Assembly (NCBI GenBank): GCA_040757595.1
Contig: JBFLWP010000014.1
Span: forward strand, 1-64,000
Source: Nitrospirota bacterium
Lineage (GTDB): Bacteria; Nitrospirota; Nitrospiria; Nitrospirales; Nitrospiraceae
DNA: 64,000 nucleotides
Direction: 5' to 3'
Positions within the stretch are counted from its first letter, which is position 1. Every line of letters starts with the position of its first letter. A model generated the notes under the pieces. That model was not told where the DNA came from and searched no databases. It saw nothing but the letters and a program-made list of their open reading frames with translations. Position numbers and translations under genes: made by a program. This document shows positions 37,117 through 46,954 of this stretch, in pieces.

Positions 37117-37748
37117 GCGGAGGCCTTCTCGCGGTCCCAGTGCGGCTGGACGAGCAGCGTCCACAGGCCGGTTTTCCCCCAACTCCGGATGAACCGGTTG
37201 TAGGGGACGAACTCGTCGCGGGTCTGGCCCGAGTGGATGTACACCCCCTGCCGCTCCTCGTCGTATCCGGTGACGACGACGTAATGGCCCTGCGGGAAGA
37301 GCTTGTTGCCGAGGTTCAGGAACGCCACCAGCGGACGCCCGGCCTCCAGCTCGGCCTTCAGATCGTCCAGGCTGCCGGTGTACATCTCGGCCTTCAGGCC
37401 CCGCGCCTTGGCGGCGAACAGGAGGTCCATGGGAAGGGTGCCCCCGAGGCGGGGCATGTAGATCTCCTTCTTGAGGTCCTGCGGAGCGGTCGGGATCCCC
37501 CAAAAGGTCAGGATGCTCGCGAGGGCCGCCGGCCCGCACTGATCCTTGTCGTCCGGGAAAAACGGGACCGAGAGGTGGTGCGGCCCGAGGCTCGGCCCCG
37601 CGGACCCCTGCGCCAACTCCTGGGCTTCCGATCGGGATTCGACCGGGATCCTGTCTGGCGGGCCGGCACAGGCTGCCAACAGTCCCGCGCAGAGCACCAG
37701 CGCCAGGCGCACCGGCCTGCTCCCCGTCGTCATGCTCAGCATGTTCAT
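37113..37748 (-). CDS. C39-like cysteine peptidase (PA2778 family), lipoprotein
   Basis: 211 aa. Signal with lipobox LLAACAG (Cys about 26), then a papain-like C39 fold: catalytic Cys in DQCGPAALASILTFWG (about 71), His in GHYVVVTGYD (about 155) and a following Asp/Asn region (QGVYIHSGQTRDEFVPYNRF). Resembles the peptidase half of PA2778-family proteins. Located outside the inner membrane by prediction; substrate unknown. Forms an overlapping unit with the TPR gene downstream and the PA2779-like gene upstream. Confidence 0.8.
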   Translation of the reverse strand: MNMLSMTTGSRPVRLALVLCAGLLAACAGPPDRIPVESRSEAQELAQGSAGPSLGPHHLSVPFFPDDKDQCGPAALASILTFWGIPTAPQDLKKEIYMPRLGGTLPMDLLFAAKARGLKAEMYTGSLDDLKAELEAGRPLVAFLNLGNKLFPQGHYVVVTGYDEERQGVYIHSGQTRDEFVPYNRFIRSWGKTGLWTLLVQPHWDREKASA

Positions 37749-37771
37749 GGCTCTCCCCCTCCAGTGGGTCT

Positions 37772-38206
37772 CTACTTGCTGTTCTCCTGCTTGGTGATCA
37801 CGATCTTGTGTCCCAGCAGGTAGATCAGGAGCACCGCCAGGATCAGGATGACCAGCAGCGCGATCACGATGCCCAGGCCGGCGTCGCCGCCTGGGATCAG
37901 CGCGTCAATCTGCGTGGCCATCTGGTGCAACTGATCGTCCGACAGGCTGTTCAGCCGGACGTTGATCTCCTCCCGGGTCAGCCCGAAGTCCTCCAGCCGC
38001 TGCTGGATGACCTTGGACTCCAGCACCCGCTGGACCGTCTGGAGGTCGGCCGCCCGGCTCGATTCAGCGACCGGATCGGCTCCCCCCGACAGGGCGGGGG
38101 CCAGCATGGCCCTGGCTTCCGGCGGACAGGCCAGCGCAAGGGTGATGACCACCAACGTCCAGACCAGCGTCTGGGTCAAGATGGGGATCCGCAGCATCGT
38201 TCTCAT
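37772..38206 (-). CDS. PA2779-family membrane protein
   Basis: 144 aa. Signal peptide (about 1-33), a helical periplasmic segment with VLESKVIQQRLEDFGLTREEINVRLNSLSDDQLHQMATQID, and one C-terminal TM helix (about 110-134, GLGIVIALLVILILAVLLIYLLG) with a short tail. The block LxxxGLTxEEVxxRLxxLSDxQL is the family hallmark. PA2779 genes sit beside a PA2778-type peptidase, as here. Function unknown. AAGGAGAACCCC precedes the ATG. Confidence 0.85.
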   Translation of the reverse strand: MRTMLRIPILTQTLVWTLVVITLALACPPEARAMLAPALSGGADPVAESSRAADLQTVQRVLESKVIQQRLEDFGLTREEINVRLNSLSDDQLHQMATQIDALIPGGDAGLGIVIALLVILILAVLLIYLLGHKIVITKQENSK

Positions 38207-38635
38207 GGGGTTCTCCTTGTCCGGAGGTCGTCTCTATCCCCTCATCCGCCCGACCGTCCGGATGGGCCTGGGGGATGGATGGTCCGTACTCCTTGCCGAT
38301 TACGTCCTTGGTCCCCGCTTTCTCATTAGGCAAGGAGAGTACCGACCGACTTCCATGATGGGAGAACTGGCCTATCTGATGATGTATTAAAGGGTTTTCT
38401 CGTGAAGAAGGGGAGAGGGGTAAATACCGGAAGCTGCAGGAAAGCGCCTACATGGTTGGCATTCCCTACAGTCTATCCCATTGAATTCAAACAATGGGCT
38501 CTCTGTAGGATGAGCCCTACACAACTGGAGTGATTAAAGCGTCTGTTTGGACCATAGCCTCTTCCTTTAATCCTCATCTGCGCTATAATCCCTCCTCGTT
38601 CAGCCCCTTGCATTTCCCCTCCTTGAGGCCCGCTG
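38207..38635. other. 429-bp divergent region with palindrome and promoter
   Basis: No gene. It holds the leader of the PA2779-like gene (minus), the palindrome at 38465-38509 and a perfect TATAAT (38584-38589) ahead of the ferritin-VIT1 gene, whose -35 is weak. Confidence 0.5.
38465..38509. repeat. Intergenic palindrome
   Basis: CCTACAG (38465-38471) pairs with CTGTAGG (38503-38509) and CCCATTG (38477-38483) with CAATGGG (38492-38498), giving a two-part 45-nt hairpin around AATTCAAA. A trailing GAGCCCTAC repeats part of the left arm. Confidence 0.7.
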
Positions 38636-39595
38636 GTGGCGACATCCCACCATGATCCCCGGCTTGCCAGGATGCTCATCCTGGACGAGTTGTTCGACCT
38701 GTCGCTCTACAAGACCCTCCGGGGGATCACCGGCCCGGCTTCGCAGAAGGTGCTCGACGAGCTGATCGTCGTCGAAACCGAGCACCTGGCCTTCTGGCAA
38801 CAGTTCTTCGACAGCCGGCTCGACGCGCTCGACTGGCCCCGCCGCCTGAAGCTCCGCCTCGTCATGCTCGCCTGCCGCCTCTTCGGCGACCCGGCCGTCC
38901 ATTTGGTGTTGGAGGCCATCGAAGTCCACGGGGTGCGGAAGTACCTGGCCCTCTGGAAACAGTACAAGGACGGGCCGCTGGGCCAAGCGGTCACCGGCAT
39001 CCTGATGGACGAGTTCAAGCACGAGGACGCAATGGTCACGCAGCTCACCGAGCGGCAGATCAACCCGGAGCGCATCCGGAACATCTTCCTGGGACTGAAC
39101 GACGGGCTCGTGGAGATCCTGGGAGCGGTGAGCGGCTTCTTCGGCGCCTTCGGGAACCCGGTCATGGTCCTGATGGCCGCGACCACGACCGCCGTGGCCG
39201 GCTCCCTCTCGATGGCGGCCGGGGCCTACGTGGCCCTGGGCTCGGAACGGGAGGTGGGCAAGGCGGATCAGGCGAAGAAGGAATTTCTGGAGGGACGGGA
39301 GGCAGCCGAGGAGCGGCAGGACCGGCCCTTCGGCTCGGCCCTGGTCGTGGGAGGCAGCTACTTCGCCGGCGCGATGGTGCCCGTGCTGCCGGTCCTCTTC
39401 GGCGCGACGGACGCGTTCTTCTCGCTGCTCACGGCCGGCAGCATGATCATCTTCGTCTCGCTGATCCTGGCGTTCTTGTCGGGGATGGACGTGAAACGGC
39501 GGATCGTCACGAACCTGGTGATCATCGCCGCGGCGGTGGGGATCACCTACCTGATCGGGCTGGCCGCGAAGCAGCTCTGGGGCATCTCAGTGTGA
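38636..39595 (+). CDS. Ferritin-like/VIT1 (CCC1) fusion, probable iron or manganese transporter
   Basis: 319 aa. N-terminal ferritin-like helical domain (about 10-145) with carboxylates and His in VVETEHLAFWQQ and MDEFKHEDAM; C-terminal VIT1/CCC1 transporter domain (about 150-319) starting with the signature FLGLNDGLVEILGAVSGFFGA and containing about five TM helices. Fusions of this kind are known and predicted to detoxify Fe/Mn by export or sequestration. The GTG start at 38636 is taken (TTGAGG upstream); ATG at 38672 is the alternative. Confidence 0.88.
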   Translation: MATSHHDPRLARMLILDELFDLSLYKTLRGITGPASQKVLDELIVVETEHLAFWQQFFDSRLDALDWPRRLKLRLVMLACRLFGDPAVHLVLEAIEVHGVRKYLALWKQYKDGPLGQAVTGILMDEFKHEDAMVTQLTERQINPERIRNIFLGLNDGLVEILGAVSGFFGAFGNPVMVLMAATTTAVAGSLSMAAGAYVALGSEREVGKADQAKKEFLEGREAAEERQDRPFGSALVVGGSYFAGAMVPVLPVLFGATDAFFSLLTAGSMIIFVSLILAFLSGMDVKRRIVTNLVIIAAAVGITYLIGLAAKQLWGISV

Positions 39596-39599
39596 AGCC

Positions 39600-39660
39600 T
39601 CGTGCGTGAAGCATCTCTCGTCAGACGAACGACGAGCGACGAGAGACGAACAACGAGCGA
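39600..39660. repeat. CGACGAGCGACGAGAGACG word tract
   Basis: Between convergent ferritin-VIT1 and sucD: CGTGCGTGAAGC, CTCTCGTCAGACGAACGACG, AGCGACGAGAGACGAACAACG. CTCTCGTC pairs with GACGAGAG. Words GTGAAGC and ACGAACGACGAG link it to 2520-2580 and 60496-60555. Confidence 0.6.
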
Positions 39661-39664
39661 CGGG

Positions 39665-40537
39665 CTACCGGCCGAGCGCCAGCTTGGCCACGGAGCCGAT
39701 CTCCGCCGGATTCTTCACGACCCGGACGCCGGCCGCCTCGAGCGCCGCCATCTTCTCTGTCGCCGTGCCCTTCCCGCCCGTGATGATCGCGCCCGCGTGG
39801 CCCATGCGGCGGCCGGGCGGGGCCGTGATGCCGGCGATGAAGCCGATGACCGGCTTTTTGATGTGCTCCTTGATGTAGGCCGCGGCCCGCTCCTCCGCGT
39901 CCCCGCCGATCTCCCCGATCATCACGATCGCCTCCGTGTCCGGGTCCTTCTCGAACAGGGGCAGCAGGTCCAGGAAGCTCGTGCCGTTCACCGGGTCGCC
40001 CCCGATCCCCACGCAGGTCGTCTCGCCCAGGCCCAGGTTCGTGAGCTGGTTCACCGCCTCGTAGGTGAGCGTCCCGCTGCGGGAGATGACGCCCACGCAG
40101 CCCTTTTTGTGGATGAAGCCGGGCATGATGCCGATCTTGCACTCCTCCGCCGTGATGATGCCGGGGCAGTTGGGGCCGATCAGCCTGGTGTCCCGCCCGC
40201 GCAGCGCCCGCTTCACCTTGACCATGTCGTTGACCGGGATGCCCTCGGTGATGCAGACGATCAGCCGGATGCCAGCGTCCGCGGCCTCCAGGATCGCGTC
40301 GGCGGCGAACGGCGGCGGAACGAAGATCAGCGACGTGTCGCAGCCGGTCTTGGCCACCGCGTCCTTCACCGTGTTGAAGACCGGGATGCCCTCGACCTCC
40401 TGCCCCGCCTTCCCCGGCGTGACGCCCGCGACCACCTGCGTCCCGTAGGCCTTGCACTGAGTCGCGTGGAAGGAGCCCTCCTTCCCCGTGATCCCCTGCA
40501 CCACCACCCTCGTGCTCTTATTGACCAGAATGCTCAC
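39665..40537 (-). CDS. sucD: Succinyl-CoA synthetase alpha subunit
   Basis: 290 aa. CoA-binding Rossmann domain ([29 protein letters not shown]) and ligase domain with phosphohistidine in [12 protein letters not shown] (about 245). In the rTCA direction it activates succinate to succinyl-CoA for carboxylation to 2-oxoglutarate. Separated from sucC by 326 nt that hold a dispersed repeat, which is unusual for a sucCD pair. Confidence 0.97.
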   Translation of the reverse strand: MSILVNKSTRVVVQGITGKEGSFHATQCKAYGTQVVAGVTPGKAGQEVEGIPVFNTVKDAVAKTGCDTSLIFVPPPFAADAILEAADAGIRLIVCITEGIPVNDMVKVKRALRGRDTRLIGPNCPGIITAEECKIGIMPGFIHKKGCVGVISRSGTLTYEAVNQLTNLGLGETTCVGIGGDPVNGTSFLDLLPLFEKDPDTEAIVMIGEIGGDAEERAAAYIKEHIKKPVIGFIAGITAPPGRRMGHAGAIITGGKGTATEKMAALEAAGVRVVKNPAEIGSVAKLALGR

Positions 40538-40667
40538 GACGTCCCTCTTCTTCTTTCAACTCTCTCTCACCCTCCCCTCTCCCAACGGGGCGAGGGTCTT
40601 ACTCCAGTTTGGCAAGCGGGCTGGCCTGGCCTGCCGTCGCGAATCGCTTCGATTCTTTTCCCCACCC

Positions 40668-40866
40668 CCTTCTCCCCTCAGACGGGCTGGATGGGGATGG
40701 GCCTTGAGGGTGACCGGGGTGGCGGGCGCGCGGTGTCTGCCAGCCAATGAGGGTGCCGCTCGCCGGTCTTTTAATCCGGTGAGGCGAACGGCCAACGGTA
40801 GGACGGCCTGTAGCAATAGCCGGGACAACGCATCGTCCCGGCACCCGAAAGGGCCGCCCCTCGTCA
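40668..40866 (+). repeat. Dispersed ~200-bp repeat, copy A
   Basis: Fills the gap between sucD and sucC (40538-40863, otherwise gene-free). It shares, in order, blocks with copies at 56588-56815 (minus) and 58745-58945 (plus): GGCTGGATGGGGATGGGC, GGGTGCCG..CGCCG, TCTTTTAATCCGGTGAGGCG (40767-40786), GGCCAACGGTA, CAACGCATCGT (40828-40838) and a terminal CGCCCCTCGTCAG that includes the sucC stop codon. Confidence 0.75.
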
Positions 40867-42072
40867 GCCCTCCTGCGTCGTCGCCTCTGCCTTCTTCCGC
40901 TTCCGCCCCGTCATCGCCACGATCTTTTGCGCCGCCTCCCACAAATCGTCCGCCACGTCCACCTTGAGGCCCGACTCCAGGAGCAGCTTCCGCCCCTCCT
41001 CCGCGTTCGTGCCCTGCAGCCGCACGACCAGGGGCACGTTCAACTGCACCTCCCTGGCCGCGTCAATCACCCCGTGGGCGATCCGCTCGCAGCGGACGAT
41101 GCCGCCGAAGATGTTGATGAAGATGCCCTTGACGTTCTTGTCCTTGAGCAGGATGCGGAAGCCGGCCGCGACCGTCTCCTTGGTCGCCCCTCCCCCCACG
41201 TCGAGGAAGTTGGCCGGCCAGCTCCCGGCCAGCTTGATCACGTCCATCGTGGCCATGGCGAGGCCCGCCCCGTTCACCATGCAGCCGATGTTCCCGTCCA
41301 GCTTCACGTAGTTCAGGTTGTTGGCGCTCGCCTCGATCTCCAGCGGCTCCTCCTCGTTCAGGTCGCGCAGGGCCTGCACGTCCGGATGCTTGAAGAGCCC
41401 GTTGTCGTCGAAGGAGACTTTCCCGTCCAGCGCGACGAGCTTCTTGTCCGTCGTGATGACGAGCGGGTTGATCTCCACGAGCGAGGCGTTCTTCTCCATG
41501 AACAACCGGTAGAGATTGCCGAGCATCGCGACGAATGGGTTCAGCAGCGTGGGTTCGAGCGCCGGGAGGCCGAGCCCGAAGGCCAGCTTGCGGCCGTTGT
41601 AGCCCTGGAAGCCGACGGCCGGATCGATCGGCTCCTTGAGGACTTTCTCGGGCGTGTGGGCCGCCACCTCTTCGATCTCCATGCCGCCCTCGGTGCTGGC
41701 GATGAAGACCGGCCAGCCGGAATCGCGGTCCACCAGCAGGCTCAGGTACAGCTCCTTGGCGATGCCCGCCCCCTCCTCGATCAGAAGCCGGCGCACCTTG
41801 CGGCCCTTGGGCCCGGTCTGGTGCGTCACCAGCTTCTTGCCGAGCAGCTCCCCGGCCAGCGCAGGCACCTGGGCCCGGTCCCTGGTGAGCTTGACCCCGC
41901 CCGCCTTGCCGCGCCCGCCCGCGTGGATCTGGGCCTTGACGACGTAGACCGGCGTGTCGAGCGCCGCCGCCCACTTCTCCGCCGCCCGCCGCGTCTTGAT
42001 CTCCTTGCCCCTCGGCACGGGCACGCCGAACTGGGCGAACAACTGCTTCGCCTGGAATTCGTGGATGTTCAT
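40864..42072 (-). CDS. sucC: Succinyl-CoA synthetase beta subunit
   Basis: 402 aa. ATP-grasp domain starting MNIHEFQAKQLFAQFGVPVPRG, with VKAQIHAGGRGKAGGVK (about 45) and the C-terminal CoA-ligase domain VNGAGLAMATMDVIKLAGSWPANFLDVGGGA (about 262), GGIVRCERIAHGV. The family's GRGK nucleotide loop is intact. Partner of SucD; part of the rTCA gene run. The last residues GRKRKKAEATTQEG form a basic tail. Confidence 0.97.
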   Translation of the reverse strand: MNIHEFQAKQLFAQFGVPVPRGKEIKTRRAAEKWAAALDTPVYVVKAQIHAGGRGKAGGVKLTRDRAQVPALAGELLGKKLVTHQTGPKGRKVRRLLIEEGAGIAKELYLSLLVDRDSGWPVFIASTEGGMEIEEVAAHTPEKVLKEPIDPAVGFQGYNGRKLAFGLGLPALEPTLLNPFVAMLGNLYRLFMEKNASLVEINPLVITTDKKLVALDGKVSFDDNGLFKHPDVQALRDLNEEEPLEIEASANNLNYVKLDGNIGCMVNGAGLAMATMDVIKLAGSWPANFLDVGGGATKETVAAGFRILLKDKNVKGIFINIFGGIVRCERIAHGVIDAAREVQLNVPLVVRLQGTNAEEGRKLLLESGLKVDVADDLWEAAQKIVAMTGRKRKKAEATTQEG

Positions 42073-42091
42073 CGTTCCCTCAAGATTCTGA

Positions 42092-42203
42092 GCATATGGC
42101 GTATGGCTTATGGCCGGCTCAAGAGGAGGAGCATATAGCTTGTGGCAGATGGATTGGTGAGGCTCCGGCTCTTGCCATATGCCATGGGCTATAGGCCATA
42201 CGC
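42092..42203. repeat. Intergenic inverted word repeat (GCATATGGCGTATGGC family)
   Basis: Between frdA and sucC. GCATATGGC (42092-42100) pairs exactly with GCCATATGC (42174-42182), and GCGTATGGC (42099-42107) with GCCATACGC (42195-42203). Same words as 31362-31474. Confidence 0.75.
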
Positions 42204-42205
42204 TC

Positions 42206-43786
42206 CTATTCTTTTTTGGCGTAGGCCGGGAAGAGCATGGGCGAGGAGACCTCGTGCGAGACCCCGTGCTTGCGCGCCTCGGCCCGAAACTTGGCCAGGT
42301 GCTCCAGCGTCAATTTCCCCTGCTTCGCGGCCTTGGCATGCTCGGCCGCCGTGGCGCCGGACCGCTTGCCGTACACCATCAGGTCGAGGAGCGAGTTGCC
42401 CATGAGCCGGTTGCGCCCGTGCAGGCCGCCCGAGGCCTCGCCGGCCACGAACAGGTTCTTGATGCCCGTCTCCCCGTTCACGTCGATCTGCACGCCGCCG
42501 TTCTGGTAATGGAGCGTGGGGTAGACGAGCACCGGATCCTTGGCGATGTCGATCCCGTAGCGTTTGTACTGGCGCACCATGGCGGGGAAGTGCTTCTCGA
42601 GCGTGCCCGGGCCCTGTTCGGCCTCCAGCAACGGCGTGTCCAGCCAGACTCCGACCCGTCCCGTCATGGTCCGGATGCCCCGGCCCTCCTCGCACTCCCG
42701 GATGATGGAGGAGGAGACCACGTCGCGGGTGTCCAGCTCGTTCACGAACCGCTCGCCCTTCGCGTTGACCAGGTGCCCGCCCTCGGAGCGGATCCCCTCC
42801 GTCACCAGCGCTCCGACCAACTGCTCCGGATAGACCGCCCCGGTCGGGTGGTACTGGAACGTGTCGATCTGGAGGAGCTTGGCGCCCATCCGGTAGGCCA
42901 TCGCCAGCCCGTCGCCGGTCGCCCCATAGTGGTTGCTCGTCGGGAAGCCCTGGATGTGGAGCCGGCCGATCCCGCCCGTGGCCAGGATCACGGTCTTGGC
43001 CGCCACCACGATGAACCGCTTGTTGTCCAGGTCGCGCAGGACCGCGCCGGTGCAGGAGCCCGCCCCGTCGCTCAGCAGCTCCACCGCCGCGCTGAACTCC
43101 AGGAGCTGGATCTTCTGGTTCAGCACCTCGTCCTTGAGCACGCGCATGATCTCCAGCCCCGTGTAGTCGGAGCAGGTCACGAGCCGGGGCTTGGAGCTGC
43201 CGCCGCCCTTTTTCACGTGCAGGTTCCCGTCCGCGTCCCGGTCGAACAGCACGCCCAATTCCAACAGCCACTTGGCGACGGAGGGCCCCTCCTCGACCAT
43301 CACCTTCAGGAGCTGATGATCGTTCTTCATGTGCCCGCCCTTGAGCGTGTCGAGGAAGTGCTGGATGGGGGAATCCTCGTTCGTCACCGCGATCTGCATC
43401 CCGCCCTGGGCCATCACGGTGTTGGAGTCGCCCAGCCGCAGCTTGGTCGCCAGGACGACCTTGGCCCCGTGGGCGTGCGCGTGCAGCGCGGCGGCGCAGC
43501 CGGCTCCGCCGCCGCCCACCACCAGCACGTCCGTCGTGCAGGCCGGCGTCAGGTCCAGGTCTGCCGGCACCGGGCTGTCGCCCTCCAGGAGCGCGGCCAG
43601 CTCGCGGACGGTCAATTCGTCGGCATTGGGCCCGAACTTGATGGGCCGGTAGGCGCTTTCGCGGAAGTCCGGGTGAAACTTCTTGATGAGCTGGTCCCGA
43701 TCTGCGGGGGAGTACTTGGGCAGGGTCTGGGTGCGCCGGGCATCCCGGGTCTTGTGCACGATCTGTTGGAGCTGATGGATTTCCAT
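42206..43786 (-). CDS. frdA: Fumarate reductase/succinate dehydrogenase flavoprotein subunit
   Basis: 526 aa. FAD-binding VLVVGGGGAGCAAALHAHAHGAKVVLA (about 88-115), NTVMAQGGMQIA, the active-site region TFQYHPTGAVYP and EGIRSEGGHLVNAKGERFVN, and the C-terminal capping/active-site FVAGEASGGLHGRNRLMGNSLLDLMVYG. In the rTCA cycle it reduces fumarate to succinate. The N-terminal 70 residues precede the flavin fold and are longer than in E. coli FrdA. No membrane-anchor subunit gene is adjacent, so its electron donor is not apparent. Confidence 0.93.
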   Translation of the reverse strand: MEIHQLQQIVHKTRDARRTQTLPKYSPADRDQLIKKFHPDFRESAYRPIKFGPNADELTVRELAALLEGDSPVPADLDLTPACTTDVLVVGGGGAGCAAALHAHAHGAKVVLATKLRLGDSNTVMAQGGMQIAVTNEDSPIQHFLDTLKGGHMKNDHQLLKVMVEEGPSVAKWLLELGVLFDRDADGNLHVKKGGGSSKPRLVTCSDYTGLEIMRVLKDEVLNQKIQLLEFSAAVELLSDGAGSCTGAVLRDLDNKRFIVVAAKTVILATGGIGRLHIQGFPTSNHYGATGDGLAMAYRMGAKLLQIDTFQYHPTGAVYPEQLVGALVTEGIRSEGGHLVNAKGERFVNELDTRDVVSSSIIRECEEGRGIRTMTGRVGVWLDTPLLEAEQGPGTLEKHFPAMVRQYKRYGIDIAKDPVLVYPTLHYQNGGVQIDVNGETGIKNLFVAGEASGGLHGRNRLMGNSLLDLMVYGKRSGATAAEHAKAAKQGKLTLEHLAKFRAEARKHGVSHEVSSPMLFPAYAKKE

Positions 43787-43798
43787 AAATCTACAGGT

Positions 43799-43895
43799 GC
43801 GAGGCGCGTGGCGCTAGGCTAGAGGAAGGACACGGGTCTCTCTGCCCCATGATCGTTCCTTTCTCGCGCCTCTCGCCCCGAGCCTCGTGCCTAGG
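43799..43895. repeat. Intergenic inverted word repeat (GCTAGGCTAGAGG family)
   Basis: Between frdB and frdA: left GCGAGGCGCGTGGCGCTAGG, CTAGAGG; right CTCGCGCCTCTCGCCCC, GAGCCTCGTGCCTAGGC reaching the frdB stop. CGAGGC/GCCTCG and GCGCTAGG/CCTAGGC-type pairs can form a hairpin. Confidence 0.65.
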
Positions 43896-44615
43896 CTATT
43901 TCAGCGCTGCGCAGGCCTCCTTGAGCTGCTCTTCGTTCATCTTCAGGATACGGTCCCACTCGGCCTTGTACCGCCCGGACTCGATCTCCCTGATCCGGTG
44001 CTCGAGCCGCTCCGGCTTTTCCGTGAAATGGGCGCCCTGGGCGCGGCTGGCGTAGAGCGCGACGAGGCTCGGCGCGATGTCCGCGATGCAGACCGGCGCG
44101 CAGAGCCCGCACATGACGCAGTCCATGAACATCTCGGAGACGGCCTTGAAGTCCCCGAACACCGCGCGCCAGACCCCCTCCCGGACGTCGATCTGCTGGG
44201 GGCAGGCCTCCGTGCAGGCGTTGCAGTTCCGGCAGAGGGGCGCCTCCGGATAGAGGGTGAAGAGGTCCTGCTTGGGATCCTGCAGTTTCGTGATGTCGTA
44301 GACCGCCTTCCTGGCCGGAAACGGCGGAACCATGGAGAAGGACATCCCGTCCTCCACGGCGGTCTGGCAGGCGAGGCAGGTCTTGACCTTCGGATCGTCC
44401 TTCGTCCGATAGTAGGTCGCGCAGGCCCCGCAGAAGCCGCCCAGGCAGCCCACCCCGCGCACGACCTCCTGGCCCGTGTACCAGAGGGCCTTGATCACGG
44501 TGATCCCCTCCGGCACCCGGTAGGTCTTGCCGGCGATCTCTACCGTGACCATCTTGGGCCGGAGGACTTCCTCCTGGTCAATGACGTTCTGTGTGTCGAT
44601 TGATTCGTTCGCCAT
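43896..44615 (-). CDS. frdB: Fumarate reductase/succinate dehydrogenase iron-sulfur subunit
   Basis: 239 aa. N-terminal [2Fe-2S] domain with GCLGGFCGACATYY and CLACQ, then two C-terminal clusters: CRNCNACTEACP and CVMCGLCAPVC. It passes electrons to the FrdA flavin. The third group ends CVMCGLCAPVCIAD without the usual later Pro-Cys pair of quinone-linked enzymes being obvious, and no anchor gene follows, so soluble electron donors are possible; this is inference. First of the frdB-frdA-sucC-sucD run. Confidence 0.92.
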   Translation of the reverse strand: MANESIDTQNVIDQEEVLRPKMVTVEIAGKTYRVPEGITVIKALWYTGQEVVRGVGCLGGFCGACATYYRTKDDPKVKTCLACQTAVEDGMSFSMVPPFPARKAVYDITKLQDPKQDLFTLYPEAPLCRNCNACTEACPQQIDVREGVWRAVFGDFKAVSEMFMDCVMCGLCAPVCIADIAPSLVALYASRAQGAHFTEKPERLEHRIREIESGRYKAEWDRILKMNEEQLKEACAALK

Positions 44616-44623
44616 AAAAAACC

Positions 44624-44695
44624 TAGGCTAGAGGCGCGAGGCTAGCGGCAAGGGCCGAGCTTCCCCTCGCCTCTCGCCCCGTGCCCCTCGCCGCT

Positions 44696-44698
<3 letters not shown>
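44624..44698. repeat. Intergenic inverted word repeat (CTAGAGGCGCGAGG family)
   Basis: Between icd and frdB: left CTAGGCTAGAGGCGCGAGG, CTAGCGGC; right CCCCTCGCCTCTCGCCCCG, TGCCCCTCGCCGCTC. GAGGCGCGAGG pairs imperfectly with CCTCGCCTC. The right arm touches the icd stop region. Nearly the same wording as 43799-43895, one gene away. Confidence 0.65.
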
Positions 44699-46954
<2,256 letters not shown>

